From Archangium minus (GTDB lineage Bacteria > Myxococcota > Myxococcia > Myxococcales > Myxococcaceae): a stretch of 64,000 bases of DNA. The notes below the pieces were generated by a model. The model did not search any database. It worked only from the letters and a program-made list of their open reading frames with translations, and had not been told where the DNA came from. Shown piece after piece: positions 1-9,349 of this stretch. Both the position numbers and the translations under genes were made by a program. Location of the stretch: positions 5,394,001-5,458,000 of the forward strand of contig NZ_CP043494.1 of NCBI RefSeq assembly GCF_044360475.1. The letters are read 5' to 3'. The number at the start of each line of letters is the position of its first letter. Position 1 is the first letter of the stretch.

Positions 1-811
1 GGCCGCCACCTTCAACCGCATGGGCTCCGAGCTGGAGTCCGCCCGTGCCCGGATGCTGCGCTGGAACGACGAGCTCAAGGCCCGGGTGGACGAGGCCACC
101 GCCGAGCTCAAGGCCGCCCAGGCCCAGCTGCTCGAGGCTCATAAGCTCGCGGCCGTGGGTCAGCTCGGCGCCGGCGTGGCCCATGAGATCAACAACCCCC
201 TGGCCGGCATCCTGGGCAACACCCAGCTCCTGATGCTCGATCGTGACGAGAAGGATCCCGACTTCGACACGTTGCGGAAGATCGAGCTGAGCGCCAAGCG
301 CTGCAAGGAGATCACCCAGAACCTGCTGCGCTTCTCCCAGCAGCGCGCGAAACCCGAGCTGCGCTCGGTGGACCTCAACGCCGTCATCCGAGACGCGCTC
401 ACGCTCACGGAGAATCAGATGACGGGGGAGGGGATCGTCCTCTCCACCGAGCTGGTGTGCCCGCCCGTGCGGGTGAAGGCGGACCCGGGGCACCTGTCCC
501 AGGTGGTGCTGGCCCTGCTGTCCAACGCACGCACCGCGATGCTGAAGACGCCGACGAAGCGACTCACCCTGCGCACCGGCGAGCGGGACGGGCGCGGCTT
601 CCTCGAGGTGGAGGACACGGGCAAGGGCATCGCTCCCGAACACCGCTCGCGCATCTTCGAGCCTTTTTTCACCACCAAGGATGTCTGGTCCAACGTGGGC
701 CTGGGCCTGTCGGTCGCCTGGCGGGTGGTCAGTGAGGCGGGCGGCAGCATCGAGCTGCGCACGGAAGTGGGGCAGGGCACCTGTTTCACCGTGTGGTTAC
801 CAAAGGCGTAA
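1..811 (+). CDS. Sensor histidine kinase, 3' part (5' end outside window)
   Basis: The reading frame is open from the first bases of the window, so the N-terminus (sensor and probable membrane segments) is missing. The first residues read like the end of a HAMP linker (FNRMGSEL), followed by a coiled segment and a HisKA domain. The H-box VAHEINNPLAG carries the phospho-accepting His. The ATPase domain follows with N-box LLSNARTAM, G1 box DTGKGI, F box FEPFFTTK and G2 box GLGLS, all intact, so this should be an active kinase. The INNPL form of the H-box is typical of NtrB/ZraS-like kinases that pair with sigma54-type regulators, but no response regulator is adjacent here. The FecR-domain gene begins 36 bases downstream and may be cotranscribed. 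Confidence 0.93.
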   Translation, partial: AATFNRMGSELESARARMLRWNDELKARVDEATAELKAAQAQLLEAHKLAAVGQLGAGVAHEINNPLAGILGNTQLLMLDRDEKDPDFDTLRKIELSAKRCKEITQNLLRFSQQRAKPELRSVDLNAVIRDALTLTENQMTGEGIVLSTELVCPPVRVKADPGHLSQVVLALLSNARTAMLKTPTKRLTLRTGERDGRGFLEVEDTGKGIAPEHRSRIFEPFFTTKDVWSNVGLGLSVAWRVVSEAGGSIELRTEVGQGTCFTVWLPKA

Positions 812-847
812 GGGCGAAGGCCCGGCTTGAGGTAGCTTCAGGGCGCC

Positions 848-1813
848 ATGGACGCTCCTCGCTCCCGTCGGCGCAGTGCGCCCTTCCTGATCGGCCTCGT
901 CGCCATCCTGGCGGCGTTGCCGTTGGGCTATTTCCTCTTCCTGCATCAGCCTCCCGCCCCTCCGCCTCCGCAGCAGCCCCAGGTGGTGGAGGCCCCGGCC
1001 CCCACGCTTCCTCCGGTCAAACGTCCGGTGGGCCTGACGCTCGAGAAGATCAGCGGCACGGTGCAGGTGCGCCGCGGCGGGGAGTGGCGTGACGCCAGCG
1101 TCGGCGAGGCGCTGCGCCCTTCAGACGCGGTGCGCACCCTGGATGGCGCCTACGCAGTGCTCATTGGGGGCGAGGCCGTGGAGGTGCGCATGGACGCCGG
1201 CACCGAGGTGTCCGTGGAGGACCTCACCGACTCGCTCTCCCGCCTCTTGCTCGGCAACGGTATGACGACGGTCCGCGTCAACCCCGAGGCCGGACAGGCC
1301 ATCGAGGTGATGGCCGCGGGCAGCGACGCCGTGGCCCGCACCGAGGGCGGTACCTTCACCTTGAGCAACAACGGCGCGGGCACCGTCGCCCTGGCCACCC
1401 TCGCGGGCGAGGCCTCCTTCAGCGGCGCGCGCAAGGTCGTCATCGTCCGAGCCGGTCAGCAGTCCATTGTCCGCCCGGGTCGCGGGCCCTCGGATCCCAC
1501 CCCCATCCCCACCAGCCTCCTCCTGAAGGTGAACTGGCCCGCACGTCCCCGGCGTCAGGTCGTCGTCTCCGGACAGAGCGACCCCGGTGCCCGGGTGGTG
1601 GTGGATGGTCGAATCGTCCCCACTGACGAAAAAGGTCACTTCTCCCAAGTCGTTTCTCTCAAAGAAGGCACGAATGCCGTCCAGGTCCAGGCCTCGTCCG
1701 TCGGGGGGCTCCGTCAGGAGGAGAAGCGCGACCTGACCGTGGACACCACGCCGCCCAAGCAGGTCACGGTTGACCCAGGGATATGGGATGACCCACCTCC
1801 GAAGAGCCCGTGA
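848..1813 (+). CDS. FecR-domain membrane-anchored protein
   Basis: This is a 321-residue protein with one N-terminal membrane helix (residues about 12-33) followed by a Pro-rich spacer. Residues about 60-210 look like a FecR domain (VGLTLEKISGTVQVRRGG, then a ...MDAGTEVSVEDL block). The last 90 residues form an Ig/glucodextranase-B-like beta domain (GQSDPGARVVVDGRIVPTDEKG). FecR domains of this type are common in myxobacterial envelope proteins and usually have no link to iron sensing. No FecI-type sigma factor lies nearby, so I do not assign a signalling role. It follows the histidine kinase closely on the same strand. The exact function is unknown. Confidence 0.8.
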   Translation: MDAPRSRRRSAPFLIGLVAILAALPLGYFLFLHQPPAPPPPQQPQVVEAPAPTLPPVKRPVGLTLEKISGTVQVRRGGEWRDASVGEALRPSDAVRTLDGAYAVLIGGEAVEVRMDAGTEVSVEDLTDSLSRLLLGNGMTTVRVNPEAGQAIEVMAAGSDAVARTEGGTFTLSNNGAGTVALATLAGEASFSGARKVVIVRAGQQSIVRPGRGPSDPTPIPTSLLLKVNWPARPRRQVVVSGQSDPGARVVVDGRIVPTDEKGHFSQVVSLKEGTNAVQVQASSVGGLRQEEKRDLTVDTTPPKQVTVDPGIWDDPPPKSP

Positions 1814-1898
1814 AGGCAGGCTGACAGACGAGCGCCTTGACGCTTGTTTGCGGGGCCTGGTACTTGCACGCCGCTTTTGACCTGAGAATCACCCTTGT

Positions 1899-2026
1899 TC
1901 AAGGGCAATCCCGAGCGAAAGCCCGGGTGCGCAAAGCCGTGGGGCCTGAAGGACGGCCGGCCGTGGCTGCCGTGGGAACTGGCGCGGGTTGGCGCTTGGG
2001 GGGCTGAGCCCGGGATTGCCCTTGGT
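1899..2026 (+). promoter_or_regulatory. Cyclic-di-GMP-I (GEMM-I) riboswitch aptamer
   Basis: The 248 bases upstream of the 2076 start contain a structured element. CAAGGGCAATCCCG (1900-1913) is exactly complementary to CGGGATTGCCCTTG (2011-2024) and forms the closing P1 helix. Inside it lie a GAAA tetraloop hairpin (GCGAAAGC around 1915-1922), the strongly conserved block GCGCAAAGCC (1929-1938) and GGGGCCT (1941-1947). These occur in the order and spacing of the GEMM-I consensus (GGGCAAACC, GAAA hairpin, ACGCAAAGCC, GGxCCU, GGUUGCC). The P2 arm is longer than in the classic Vibrio example. No clear intrinsic terminator follows, so control may act on translation of the gene with SD GGAGG at 2062-2066. 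The assignment is by eye. Confidence 0.8.
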
Positions 2027-2075
2027 CACAGGGGTTTAGGTCCGTCGCCCGAAGTGCAACCGGAGGTCAGCCACG

Positions 2076-3785
2076 ATGCTGCGGACGCTCACCACCCTCG
2101 CATGTCTGGTGCCGGCGCTGGCCTTGGGCCAGAGCGCGGGGGCGCCCCTGCGGGGCTCGTCCCTGGTTGTCAACGAAGGGCCGGGAGACCAGACGGATCC
2201 CCACGTGAGCGGGGCGCTGGTGGCCTACACCAACCAGCTGAACCTCAGCAGCAGCGAAATTCGCTACCACAACCTGGCCTCGGGCGTGGATCAGGCCATC
2301 CCCACCCAAGGGGGATATGACGCCATCTCCGACATCAGCGGCGACGTGGTGGTCTTCACCCGCGCCACGACCTCCAGCCGTGTCTTCCGGTTCAATGTGA
2401 GCAAGGGCGGCGTTGCGGAGGAGCTCGCTCCTCGCACCGGCGCGGATCGGCGTGCCGCCGCAGTGGGCGGCCAGACGGTGGTGTGGCAGGAGCTGGGCTA
2501 CACCGCCGAGGCCGAGCCGCCGGAGATCTTCGCCTACCGCATGGACACGCACGCGCTCACCCGGCTGTCCGAGGACACGAGCGAGGATCTGGCTCCCGCT
2601 GTCAGCGCGGATGGTCAGGCGGTGGTGTGGATGAAGTGCGCCACCACCATTGATGGGTGCGACATCTGGGCGGCCCACGCGGTGGACGGGGGCTACCAGG
2701 TCTCCCAGCTCACCGGGGCAGAGGGCGAGGAGTCCCTGCCGGATACCAACGGTGAGGTCGTGGTGTACGTGACGCGCAGCACCGTCAATGGTGCGTTGGA
2801 GACGGACATCGCCTGGCAGCCGGTGGCGGGCGGCGAGGTCCATCGGCTCTCGCTCCCAGGCACGGACACCAACCCCAATATCAGTGGCCCCCTCATCGCC
2901 TTCGAGCGGTGGGCGGTGTCCGAAGGGACACCCAACTTCGATCTCATGCTGTACGACCTGCGCACGCAGACGTACTACCGGCTTACCGAGACGCCGGGCA
3001 GCGAGTCGCTCAGCGACATCAGCGTGGATTCGGACGGCATGGCGCGGGTGGTGTGGACGGAGCGGCAGGATGGCCATCTCAACGTGTACGCCTACATGTT
3101 CCGCCTGCCGAGCGGTTGCGACGTGTCGCCCTCCTCGAAGGATCCCGCCGCCGTGTGCGCCTCGCCCGGTGTGCGGCCGCTGCTGGGAACCCTGCTGGTG
3201 AACAACGCCAGCGGCGAGTCGGCGGTGGTCTCCACCGAAGTCGAGGCGACGGGCACGGGCGTGCTGTGCGTGGACAACGGCTTCGAGGGGATGCGTGCCA
3301 GTCAGGGGTGGGTGTGGCTCGGCAAGGGCCTGCAGGTGGCGCCCGCCGAGCTCGGACAGGACGTGGCGAGCATGGCACGCGCGGTGCCGCTCCAGGGCCG
3401 GCGGCAGCTGTCTGCTCGGTTGGATGACGCGCCCGGCAGCGCCTTCCGGGTGCGCCTCTATGGGCCGCTGTCGTGCGCTGACAGCCCGCGGGATGATTCG
3501 TTCGAGGGTGCGGAAATCCACTACGGCGAGTTCGTGCCCGCCGAGTCCCTGGGCACGGGTTCCGACAAGGGGAGCTTCCAGCACTACTTCGTGCCGAGCG
3601 GGTACGAGGGGAAGCTCGCCTCGGGCCCTGGTCTGGCCGAGGACGAGGAGGTGTCACAGCAGCACCTTCCGGGCTGCAGCGCGGGAGGCGGCTCGGCGTC
3701 TTTCTTGGGGGTGTGGATGCTCGCCGCGGTGCTGCTCCGTGGCAGGACCGCTCGGGCGCGAAGCCGTGTCGAATCGGGGATATAG
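2076..3785 (+). CDS. Secreted beta-propeller protein with MYXO-CTERM tail
   Basis: This 569-residue protein starts with a signal peptide (MLRTLTTLACLVPALALG). The body is made of repeated blades of the TolB/YncE type (motifs such as DAISDISGDVVVFTR and NPNISGPLIAFERW), consistent with a six- or seven-bladed propeller over residues about 25-345. A Cys-containing beta region follows. The C-terminus has LPGCSAGGGS, a hydrophobic stretch (FLGVWMLAAVLL) and an Arg-rich end, the MYXO-CTERM sorting layout processed in myxobacteria. The ATG has a good SD (GGAGG, 9 bases upstream) and lies just below the predicted c-di-GMP riboswitch. It is the first gene of a four-gene envelope operon. The ligand or partner of the propeller is not known. 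Confidence 0.85.
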   Translation: MLRTLTTLACLVPALALGQSAGAPLRGSSLVVNEGPGDQTDPHVSGALVAYTNQLNLSSSEIRYHNLASGVDQAIPTQGGYDAISDISGDVVVFTRATTSSRVFRFNVSKGGVAEELAPRTGADRRAAAVGGQTVVWQELGYTAEAEPPEIFAYRMDTHALTRLSEDTSEDLAPAVSADGQAVVWMKCATTIDGCDIWAAHAVDGGYQVSQLTGAEGEESLPDTNGEVVVYVTRSTVNGALETDIAWQPVAGGEVHRLSLPGTDTNPNISGPLIAFERWAVSEGTPNFDLMLYDLRTQTYYRLTETPGSESLSDISVDSDGMARVVWTERQDGHLNVYAYMFRLPSGCDVSPSSKDPAAVCASPGVRPLLGTLLVNNASGESAVVSTEVEATGTGVLCVDNGFEGMRASQGWVWLGKGLQVAPAELGQDVASMARAVPLQGRRQLSARLDDAPGSAFRVRLYGPLSCADSPRDDSFEGAEIHYGEFVPAESLGTGSDKGSFQHYFVPSGYEGKLASGPGLAEDEEVSQQHLPGCSAGGGSASFLGVWMLAAVLLRGRTARARSRVESGI

Positions 3786-3826
3786 GATTTCGGACGCAGT
3801 ATGGACGCTGATAAATTACCAACGCT

Positions 3827-5752
3827 CTGAACCGCCTCCTGCCAGTCCTGCTGCTCGTCGCTTCGGCGGCCTCGGCGGACACTCTTGACATCCTAGGGCC
3901 GTCCGCGGCTGTCCCACCCGAGGGCTTCTCCATCGCCCTGGTGCGGCGGGACGCCACGGGTGTGCCCGTATCGGCAGCGGCGCTCTCCGTGTCGGCGAGC
4001 GGGGCGCGGTTGTCTCCGGGGCCCGAGCAGCCCCCGTTGAGGACGTTTCTCGTCATCCCGGAGCCGGGCGCGCGGGAGGTGAAGGTGGCTGCCGAGGGCT
4101 TTGGGTTGCGAGCCGAGGCCCGGTACGTGTTGGGCCCGCCGGCCACACAGGTCTCACTCACGTTGGATCCGCCCGCGCCCGTGAAGGGCCGGGACAAGGA
4201 GGCGCGACTCACGGTGCGCATGCTCCAGCCGGATGGAACACCGGATGACACCGGGGCGCCCCCCGTGCTGCGGGCCAATGTGGGCCGATTGGAGGAGCTC
4301 ACGCGCACCGGGCCGGGCACCTGGCAGGCCCGCTACGTGCTGCCGGACACGCGCTACCCAGAGGTGGCCATCCTGGTGGCCCTCTCGGCGTGGCCTCACC
4401 CGCAGTCCATTCACGGGGCCTATGGCAAAGTGCTGGTGCCGCTCGCCACGTCGGTGGAGCTGCCGGGCCGCACCGAGCCGAACGTGGAGATTGCCGTCAC
4501 CATCGCCGGGGTGACCTTCGGGCCCACTCAGGCGGCGCCTGACGGGCGCTTCCGGCTGCCTGTCATCGTTCCGCCGGGCCACAACGTCGGGCTGGGACGT
4601 GCGGTGGACGCGTCGGGCAACGTGCGGCGCTCGCGGATAAACCTGGCCTTGCCTCCCACTGACGGGCTGGCGTGCGTCCTCAACCCCCAGCGGCTCCCGG
4701 CGGATGGGGTGTCCCAGGCGCGCCTGTTGTGCGCCTCCAGTGATCCTCTGGGCCGGCCGGTGCTGGACGCTCGGGTGAAGGCCTCGGCACGTCATGGCTC
4801 CCTGCGCGGCCCCACGCGCGCCGAGGGAGGGCTGCTCGAGTGGATCTACACCGCCCCTCGCACGCTGCCCGCAGAGCCGGAGCGTCTGGTCGCCACCTGG
4901 CCGGAGCGGGGGAGCAGCTCACGCGAGGAGTTGTCGCTGCAACTCGTGCAGGGGCCGGTGGCGCGCGTCGCCCTGTCCCTGACCGAGCCAATGGTGCACC
5001 TCGGCTCGACGGTGCCCGTCACCGCCACTGCGTGGGATGCCTTCGGGCGGCCGAGGCCGGGAGCGCTGGTGGTAGCGCAGGCGGACGTGGGCTCCTTCAG
5101 CCCGCCACGCGAGGAGGCCCGGGGGGTGATCACCCGTGACTGGACGTTGCCACCGCGGGGCCAGGTGGGCGAGGCGGTGGTGAAGGTGCTCGCGTATGGC
5201 CCGGCCGGTACGGAGCCGGCGCGCCTGCACGTCTGGGTGGAGGGAGGCGTGCTGTATGCGGGCGTGACGGACCTGGCTGGACTGCCGGTTCCGGGGCAAC
5301 CCCTGCGTGCCGGGAGTGAGGAGCGGGTGACGGGGGAGGAGGGCACGGTGGTGTTGGGCCCCGTGCGACCGGGCCGGCTGGAGGTGGTGCACAGTCAGTG
5401 GCCTGGGCTCCGTCAGACGGTGGAGGTGGTGGCCGAGGGAGGGCCCGTGTTCCCGCTGATGCAGCCACTCGCTCCGGCCACCGCGGAGCAGCGCGTGAAG
5501 CTGGCGCCCGCCGTGCCAGTGAATGTGCGGTTGAGGGTGGAGGGCCCGCGCGTCACGTTCTGGATGGAGGACGCTTCGGGCCGGGTGCTGGAGGGCCGCG
5601 CGGCCCACGTGTGGCTGTCCGCGGGTCAGCAGAGCCCCGTGGAGGTGAAAGACGGACGCAGCAGCTTCCTCGTGCAGCATGAGGGGCCTGTGAGCGTGTC
5701 GGTGGGGGATGTGGCCACCGGCGTCACCGCGCTCGCCGAGGTGCGGCCTTGA
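3827..5752 (+). CDS. Secreted Ig-like repeat protein (probable CTG start)
   Basis: The first conventional start in this frame is GTG at 3941, but the frame is open back to 3815 and the extra residues encode a clear signal peptide: NRLLPVLLLVASAASA followed by DTLDILGP. I therefore place the start at CTG 3827 (ATT at 3815 is the alternative; no ATG, GTG or TTG is available). The mature protein, about 620 residues, is a chain of bacterial Ig-like domains. One segment (NPQRLPADGVSQARLLC) resembles the invasin/intimin Big_1 motif. It ends with TTGA overlap into the next gene, so the two are translationally coupled. The function is probably structural, as a partner of the downstream beta-barrel in the outer envelope; this is inferred from context only. 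Confidence 0.75.
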   Translation: MNRLLPVLLLVASAASADTLDILGPSAAVPPEGFSIALVRRDATGVPVSAAALSVSASGARLSPGPEQPPLRTFLVIPEPGAREVKVAAEGFGLRAEARYVLGPPATQVSLTLDPPAPVKGRDKEARLTVRMLQPDGTPDDTGAPPVLRANVGRLEELTRTGPGTWQARYVLPDTRYPEVAILVALSAWPHPQSIHGAYGKVLVPLATSVELPGRTEPNVEIAVTIAGVTFGPTQAAPDGRFRLPVIVPPGHNVGLGRAVDASGNVRRSRINLALPPTDGLACVLNPQRLPADGVSQARLLCASSDPLGRPVLDARVKASARHGSLRGPTRAEGGLLEWIYTAPRTLPAEPERLVATWPERGSSSREELSLQLVQGPVARVALSLTEPMVHLGSTVPVTATAWDAFGRPRPGALVVAQADVGSFSPPREEARGVITRDWTLPPRGQVGEAVVKVLAYGPAGTEPARLHVWVEGGVLYAGVTDLAGLPVPGQPLRAGSEERVTGEEGTVVLGPVRPGRLEVVHSQWPGLRQTVEVVAEGGPVFPLMQPLAPATAEQRVKLAPAVPVNVRLRVEGPRVTFWMEDASGRVLEGRAAHVWLSAGQQSPVEVKDGRSSFLVQHEGPVSVSVGDVATGVTALAEVRP

Positions 5753-8700
5753 GGTGTGCGAGCTGGGCATTGTGCTTCGCCCTGCTGCCGGGTGCCGCCT
5801 GGGCGCAGCTCGCGCGGGTGGAGCCCCCGGAGCTCGCGGCGGCCATCGCTGGGCGCGTGTGCAGAGATCTGAACGGAGACGGACGGTGTGCTCCCGAGGA
5901 GCCGGGCCTGGCCGAGGTCCGCCTGGTGCTGGCCACGGGCCGCGAGGTGCGCACGGACGCCTTGGGTCGCTACCACTTCGCCGAGGTGGACGCGCGCAGC
6001 CCGGACGTAACAGGCGGGGTGCACCTGCGGCCTGGCCGGCAACGGCTGCGGTTGGATCCACGGACGTTGCCGCCCGACAGCGAGGCCAGCCCCGAGGCCG
6101 TCACGGTGGAAGTGCCTTGGGCCGCCCTGGTGCTTCAGGACTTCGCAGTGCGCACCCGCGCTGAGGCCCTGTCTCCCTTGTCGCTCTCGTACGACACGTC
6201 ACCGCCCACGGCGGCGGTGGTGCCGGGCGGGGTGGAGTTCCTCGTCGCCGGGCAGACCTCACCGGGCGATGAGGTGACGGTGGGGGTCCTTCCTGCGGAG
6301 GTGGACGAGCGCGGCGGTTGGCGCGCGCGTGTCCGGCTCGAGCCCGGGGAGAACGTGCTGCCCATCACCGCCCTCAGCTCCGAGGGCACGCTGCGCCTCT
6401 TCCGCCAGCGCATCGACGTGGTGTCGCGTGAGGGGAGCCTGCTCGTCATCCCGCGTGAGCCCGAGCCCGAGGGCGTGTTGCGGCTGCCGGGCCGTGAGGG
6501 CGCGCCGTCGGCCAGTGGCCCCTCCTCGCTGCTCGCTGAGTTCCCCGCGGGCACGCGCGTGCGCTCGCCTCGGGGCGAGGTGACGGTGGGCTCCGAGGGG
6601 TCCGTGCTGGTGCCGTTGGTGCTCTCCGCGGGCCGCAACCTGGTGGCGTTGGAGGTCGAGCCACCGGGCATGCCGGCCCGGACGGTGACGGTGCAACTGG
6701 AGGCGGTGCCCCAGTCCTTCGCGGTGGGGTTGTTGGACGTGGAGGCCACGTTCTCTCCCTCCACGAAGGACTTCCGGTTGAGGGGACGGGGAGCGGCCCA
6801 TGGTGAGGCGCGCCTGGGCTCCTTCTTGCTGACTGGTGAGCTGGATCTCCGAGACATCGACGTGGACAACCTGCGCGGGGATTCGGTGGCGGACTGGCTG
6901 CGCCCCCGCATTCCGCGGTTGGGTCGGGCGCCGGATCCAGACCTCGCCATCCCCGAGTGGGGCGATGCGTCCGTGGGCCTCACGCCCAACCCCGCCGAGG
7001 GTCGTCTGCGTCTCGAGGTGCGCCACGATGATTTCGGTCGGGTGGGCCTGGGGACGTATCGAGCGTTGCAGGTGGAAGGGGAGGTGGGTCGCTACCACCG
7101 GCCGCTGTTCGGCCCCTTCGCGGAGCTGGCGGCGGAGGTGGGTCGGCTGCGCGCGGGCGTGAATGTCTTCGCTGGAGGGCTGGCGGATCCCACGCGCTCG
7201 CTCTCTGCCATGCCGGCGTACGAGGAGCTGCGCGGCACGGGCGGGAGTCTCTACTACCTGGGCTCCGTGCCGGTGGCGGAGGGCTCGGAGCTGCTGCGTG
7301 TGGAGCTGCGCGACGGAGTCACCGGGCTGCCGCTCGCCGAGCGCCACCTCGTCCGAGGTCGGGACTACGAGATCGACTACACGGCGGGTCGTGTCTTCCT
7401 CGCGCGCCCCCTGTCCTTCATCGCCGGCGAGTCGCTGCTGCGCACGGAGCCACTGACGGCCTCGCCCGAGCCCGTCCTCACCGTGCAGTACGCCGTGCTG
7501 CAGTCGGCGTCTCCCATCGACTCCGCCGGAGCCGAGGCCTGGACGGAGTGGAAGGGGGGACGGGTATCTGTGTCCGCCGTGCACGAGCAGCGAGCCGGGG
7601 CTCCTCCTTACCAGCTCCTCTCCGGGCACGCGCGCACCACCTTGGGCGGCTACACGCTCATGGCGGAGGTGGCTCGGAGCCGGGGCTCGGCGGTGCTGGC
7701 GGAGCTGTTCGGCGTCTCTGACGATGGGGGCCTCTCCTTCCTCCGGCCGGACGAGGAGCAGGATGCGAGGGGCGGAGATGCCCTGGGGTTGCGTGTGCGC
7801 GGGCCAGGCCTCTTCGGCAAGGGCTCGGTGGACGCGGCCTTCCGTCGGCGCACGGTGGGCTTCTCCGATGGGACGCACGCGGACACCTCCTCCTTCCGCC
7901 AGTGGTCCTTGCGTGCCGTGCAGCCGCTGGGGCCCTGGCGCCTCACGCTGCTCGGAGATGATCGGCTCTCGGCGGATCCTCGGCGGCCCTTCGCAGAGGG
8001 GTTGTTGGGGGCTCGCACGCTGGGACTGGGGCTCGGCTACACGTGGGAGCGGTGGGGCGTGAGCGCGGAGCTGCGCGACGCCAGTCTGCGCGCCAGCGAA
8101 GTGCCCGGGGAGGGACCGCTGCTCGAGGGTGGACGTACCTCCGCGGGGCTCCAGGGCCACTTCGTGGTGAACGACTGGCTTCGTGTGTCCGCCAGCCACC
8201 GGCAGGCGCTGGTGCTGCGTGGCGAGGGCCCAGGCCGAGTGGACGACACCTTCTCCTCGGTGGGCGTGGACGTGACGGTCAACGAGGCCGTCGTGGGTGT
8301 GCGGGGCGGCTGGGGTCCTCAGCTGGGGCCGCTGGCGTGGGTGCGGGGCACGTGGCACCGGGGTCAGGACGTCTACTACGGCAGCTACTCGGTGGATGTG
8401 GACGGGCCGGACTTCGGTGCCGGCCGCGCGGTGAGCGGGGCGAGCACGGAGTTGGCGGACGGGACGAGCCTCTTCGTGGAGGACGTGGCCTCTCACGACA
8501 CAAACGCCGTGCGCTTGGCGAGGGCGGTGGGCTTCCAGCAGACCCTCTTCGGCGCGCTCGACGTGGGCGTGCGCTACGAGCGGGGTGTGAGGAGCGTGCT
8601 CGACGTGCCGGGCTCACTGCGGCGCGACGTGGCGAGCGTCTCCGGAGAGCTCATCCTGGAGCGCTTCCGAGCCGATGGCCGCCTGGAGATGCGCTTCGAT

Positions 8701-9336
8701 CGCGGCACGCCGGAGCGAGGTGTGTCGGAGCCGGTGGATCGCATCCAGGCGATCCTGGTGCTCGCGGCGGAGGCGATGCTGCGCCACGATCTGTCGATCT
8801 CGGGGCGGATGAACTACGGGCGCACCTACCAGCGAGAGAGCAGGGAGGCAGAGGCCCGGCTGCTCGAGGGGTATACGGCACTCGCGTGGAGACCAGGGCC
8901 CTTCCTTCTGGTGGCACGCTACGGCATCACCCGCGAGCTTCAGCCTGGTGCGCGCTCCGTCTTCGGTGAGCGAGCCCAGCAGGTCTTCTCCCTGCTGCCG
9001 GCGGTGCGCCTGGGGGACCGGTTTGCGCTGGCGGCGGGGCTGCACGCGAGCCGGAGCAACCGGGATGATGTGGCCATATGGGTCTTCACCGGCTCGTTGC
9101 GGCCCTCGGTCCGGGTGGTGGGGGGGCTGGAGGTGGCGGTGGAGGGCGCGGCGCGGTCGGTGGTGCCCGAACAGGAATCGTTGGGTTCGCTACGTGGCGA
9201 GGTGGCGTACCGCATGGACGAGAAGCTGCGTGTGGCGATGGGCTACACTCTGCTGGGGTTCACGGGAACGGGCTTGCCGGAGGAGGCACAGAATGGGTCC
9301 GACAGGCTCTATCTACGAGCAGAGCTGGCGTACTAG
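5749..9336 (+). CDS. Large outer-membrane beta-barrel protein with SdrD-B-like N-terminus
   Basis: This 1195-residue protein has a signal peptide (WALCFALLPGAAWA). Next comes an SdrD/Cna-B-like module with a calcium-style loop (CRDLNGDGRC, residues about 40-60) and then several Ig-like domains. A module with YEIDYTAGRVFL near residues 540-555 precedes a long C-terminal region (about 590-1195) of alternating amphipathic strands. The last residues, YLRAELAY, end in an aromatic as expected for a BamA-inserted barrel. The start codon is TTG overlapping the stop of the preceding gene. It could be a secretion or adhesion pore for the neighbouring Ig-like and MYXO-CTERM proteins; I see no TonB box or plug domain. 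The role is inferred from architecture and operon context. Confidence 0.8.
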   Translation: MRCASWALCFALLPGAAWAQLARVEPPELAAAIAGRVCRDLNGDGRCAPEEPGLAEVRLVLATGREVRTDALGRYHFAEVDARSPDVTGGVHLRPGRQRLRLDPRTLPPDSEASPEAVTVEVPWAALVLQDFAVRTRAEALSPLSLSYDTSPPTAAVVPGGVEFLVAGQTSPGDEVTVGVLPAEVDERGGWRARVRLEPGENVLPITALSSEGTLRLFRQRIDVVSREGSLLVIPREPEPEGVLRLPGREGAPSASGPSSLLAEFPAGTRVRSPRGEVTVGSEGSVLVPLVLSAGRNLVALEVEPPGMPARTVTVQLEAVPQSFAVGLLDVEATFSPSTKDFRLRGRGAAHGEARLGSFLLTGELDLRDIDVDNLRGDSVADWLRPRIPRLGRAPDPDLAIPEWGDASVGLTPNPAEGRLRLEVRHDDFGRVGLGTYRALQVEGEVGRYHRPLFGPFAELAAEVGRLRAGVNVFAGGLADPTRSLSAMPAYEELRGTGGSLYYLGSVPVAEGSELLRVELRDGVTGLPLAERHLVRGRDYEIDYTAGRVFLARPLSFIAGESLLRTEPLTASPEPVLTVQYAVLQSASPIDSAGAEAWTEWKGGRVSVSAVHEQRAGAPPYQLLSGHARTTLGGYTLMAEVARSRGSAVLAELFGVSDDGGLSFLRPDEEQDARGGDALGLRVRGPGLFGKGSVDAAFRRRTVGFSDGTHADTSSFRQWSLRAVQPLGPWRLTLLGDDRLSADPRRPFAEGLLGARTLGLGLGYTWERWGVSAELRDASLRASEVPGEGPLLEGGRTSAGLQGHFVVNDWLRVSASHRQALVLRGEGPGRVDDTFSSVGVDVTVNEAVVGVRGGWGPQLGPLAWVRGTWHRGQDVYYGSYSVDVDGPDFGAGRAVSGASTELADGTSLFVEDVASHDTNAVRLARAVGFQQTLFGALDVGVRYERGVRSVLDVPGSLRRDVASVSGELILERFRADGRLEMRFDRGTPERGVSEPVDRIQAILVLAAEAMLRHDLSISGRMNYGRTYQRESREAEARLLEGYTALAWRPGPFLLVARYGITRELQPGARSVFGERAQQVFSLLPAVRLGDRFALAAGLHASRSNRDDVAIWVFTGSLRPSVRVVGGLEVAVEGAARSVVPEQESLGSLRGEVAYRMDEKLRVAMGYTLLGFTGTGLPEEAQNGSDRLYLRAELAY

Positions 9337-9349
9337 GTGGAGCACGCGT

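Noticed and set aside
2067..3584. 505-codon leftward open frame opposite the propeller gene
   Set aside because: It is His/Arg/Gly-rich with no recognisable domain, as expected for the antisense shadow of a GC-rich gene; the rightward frame has a signal peptide, SD and MYXO-CTERM tail.
6259..8496. 745-codon leftward open frame opposite the barrel gene
   Set aside because: Low-complexity Arg/His/Pro composition and no start signals; it mirrors the coding strand of the outer-membrane protein.
8948..9349. N-terminal extension of the Ig-like MYXO-CTERM protein
   Set aside because: It would overlap 390 bases of the barrel gene and hide the signal peptide; GTG 9350 has a good SD and gives normal export.
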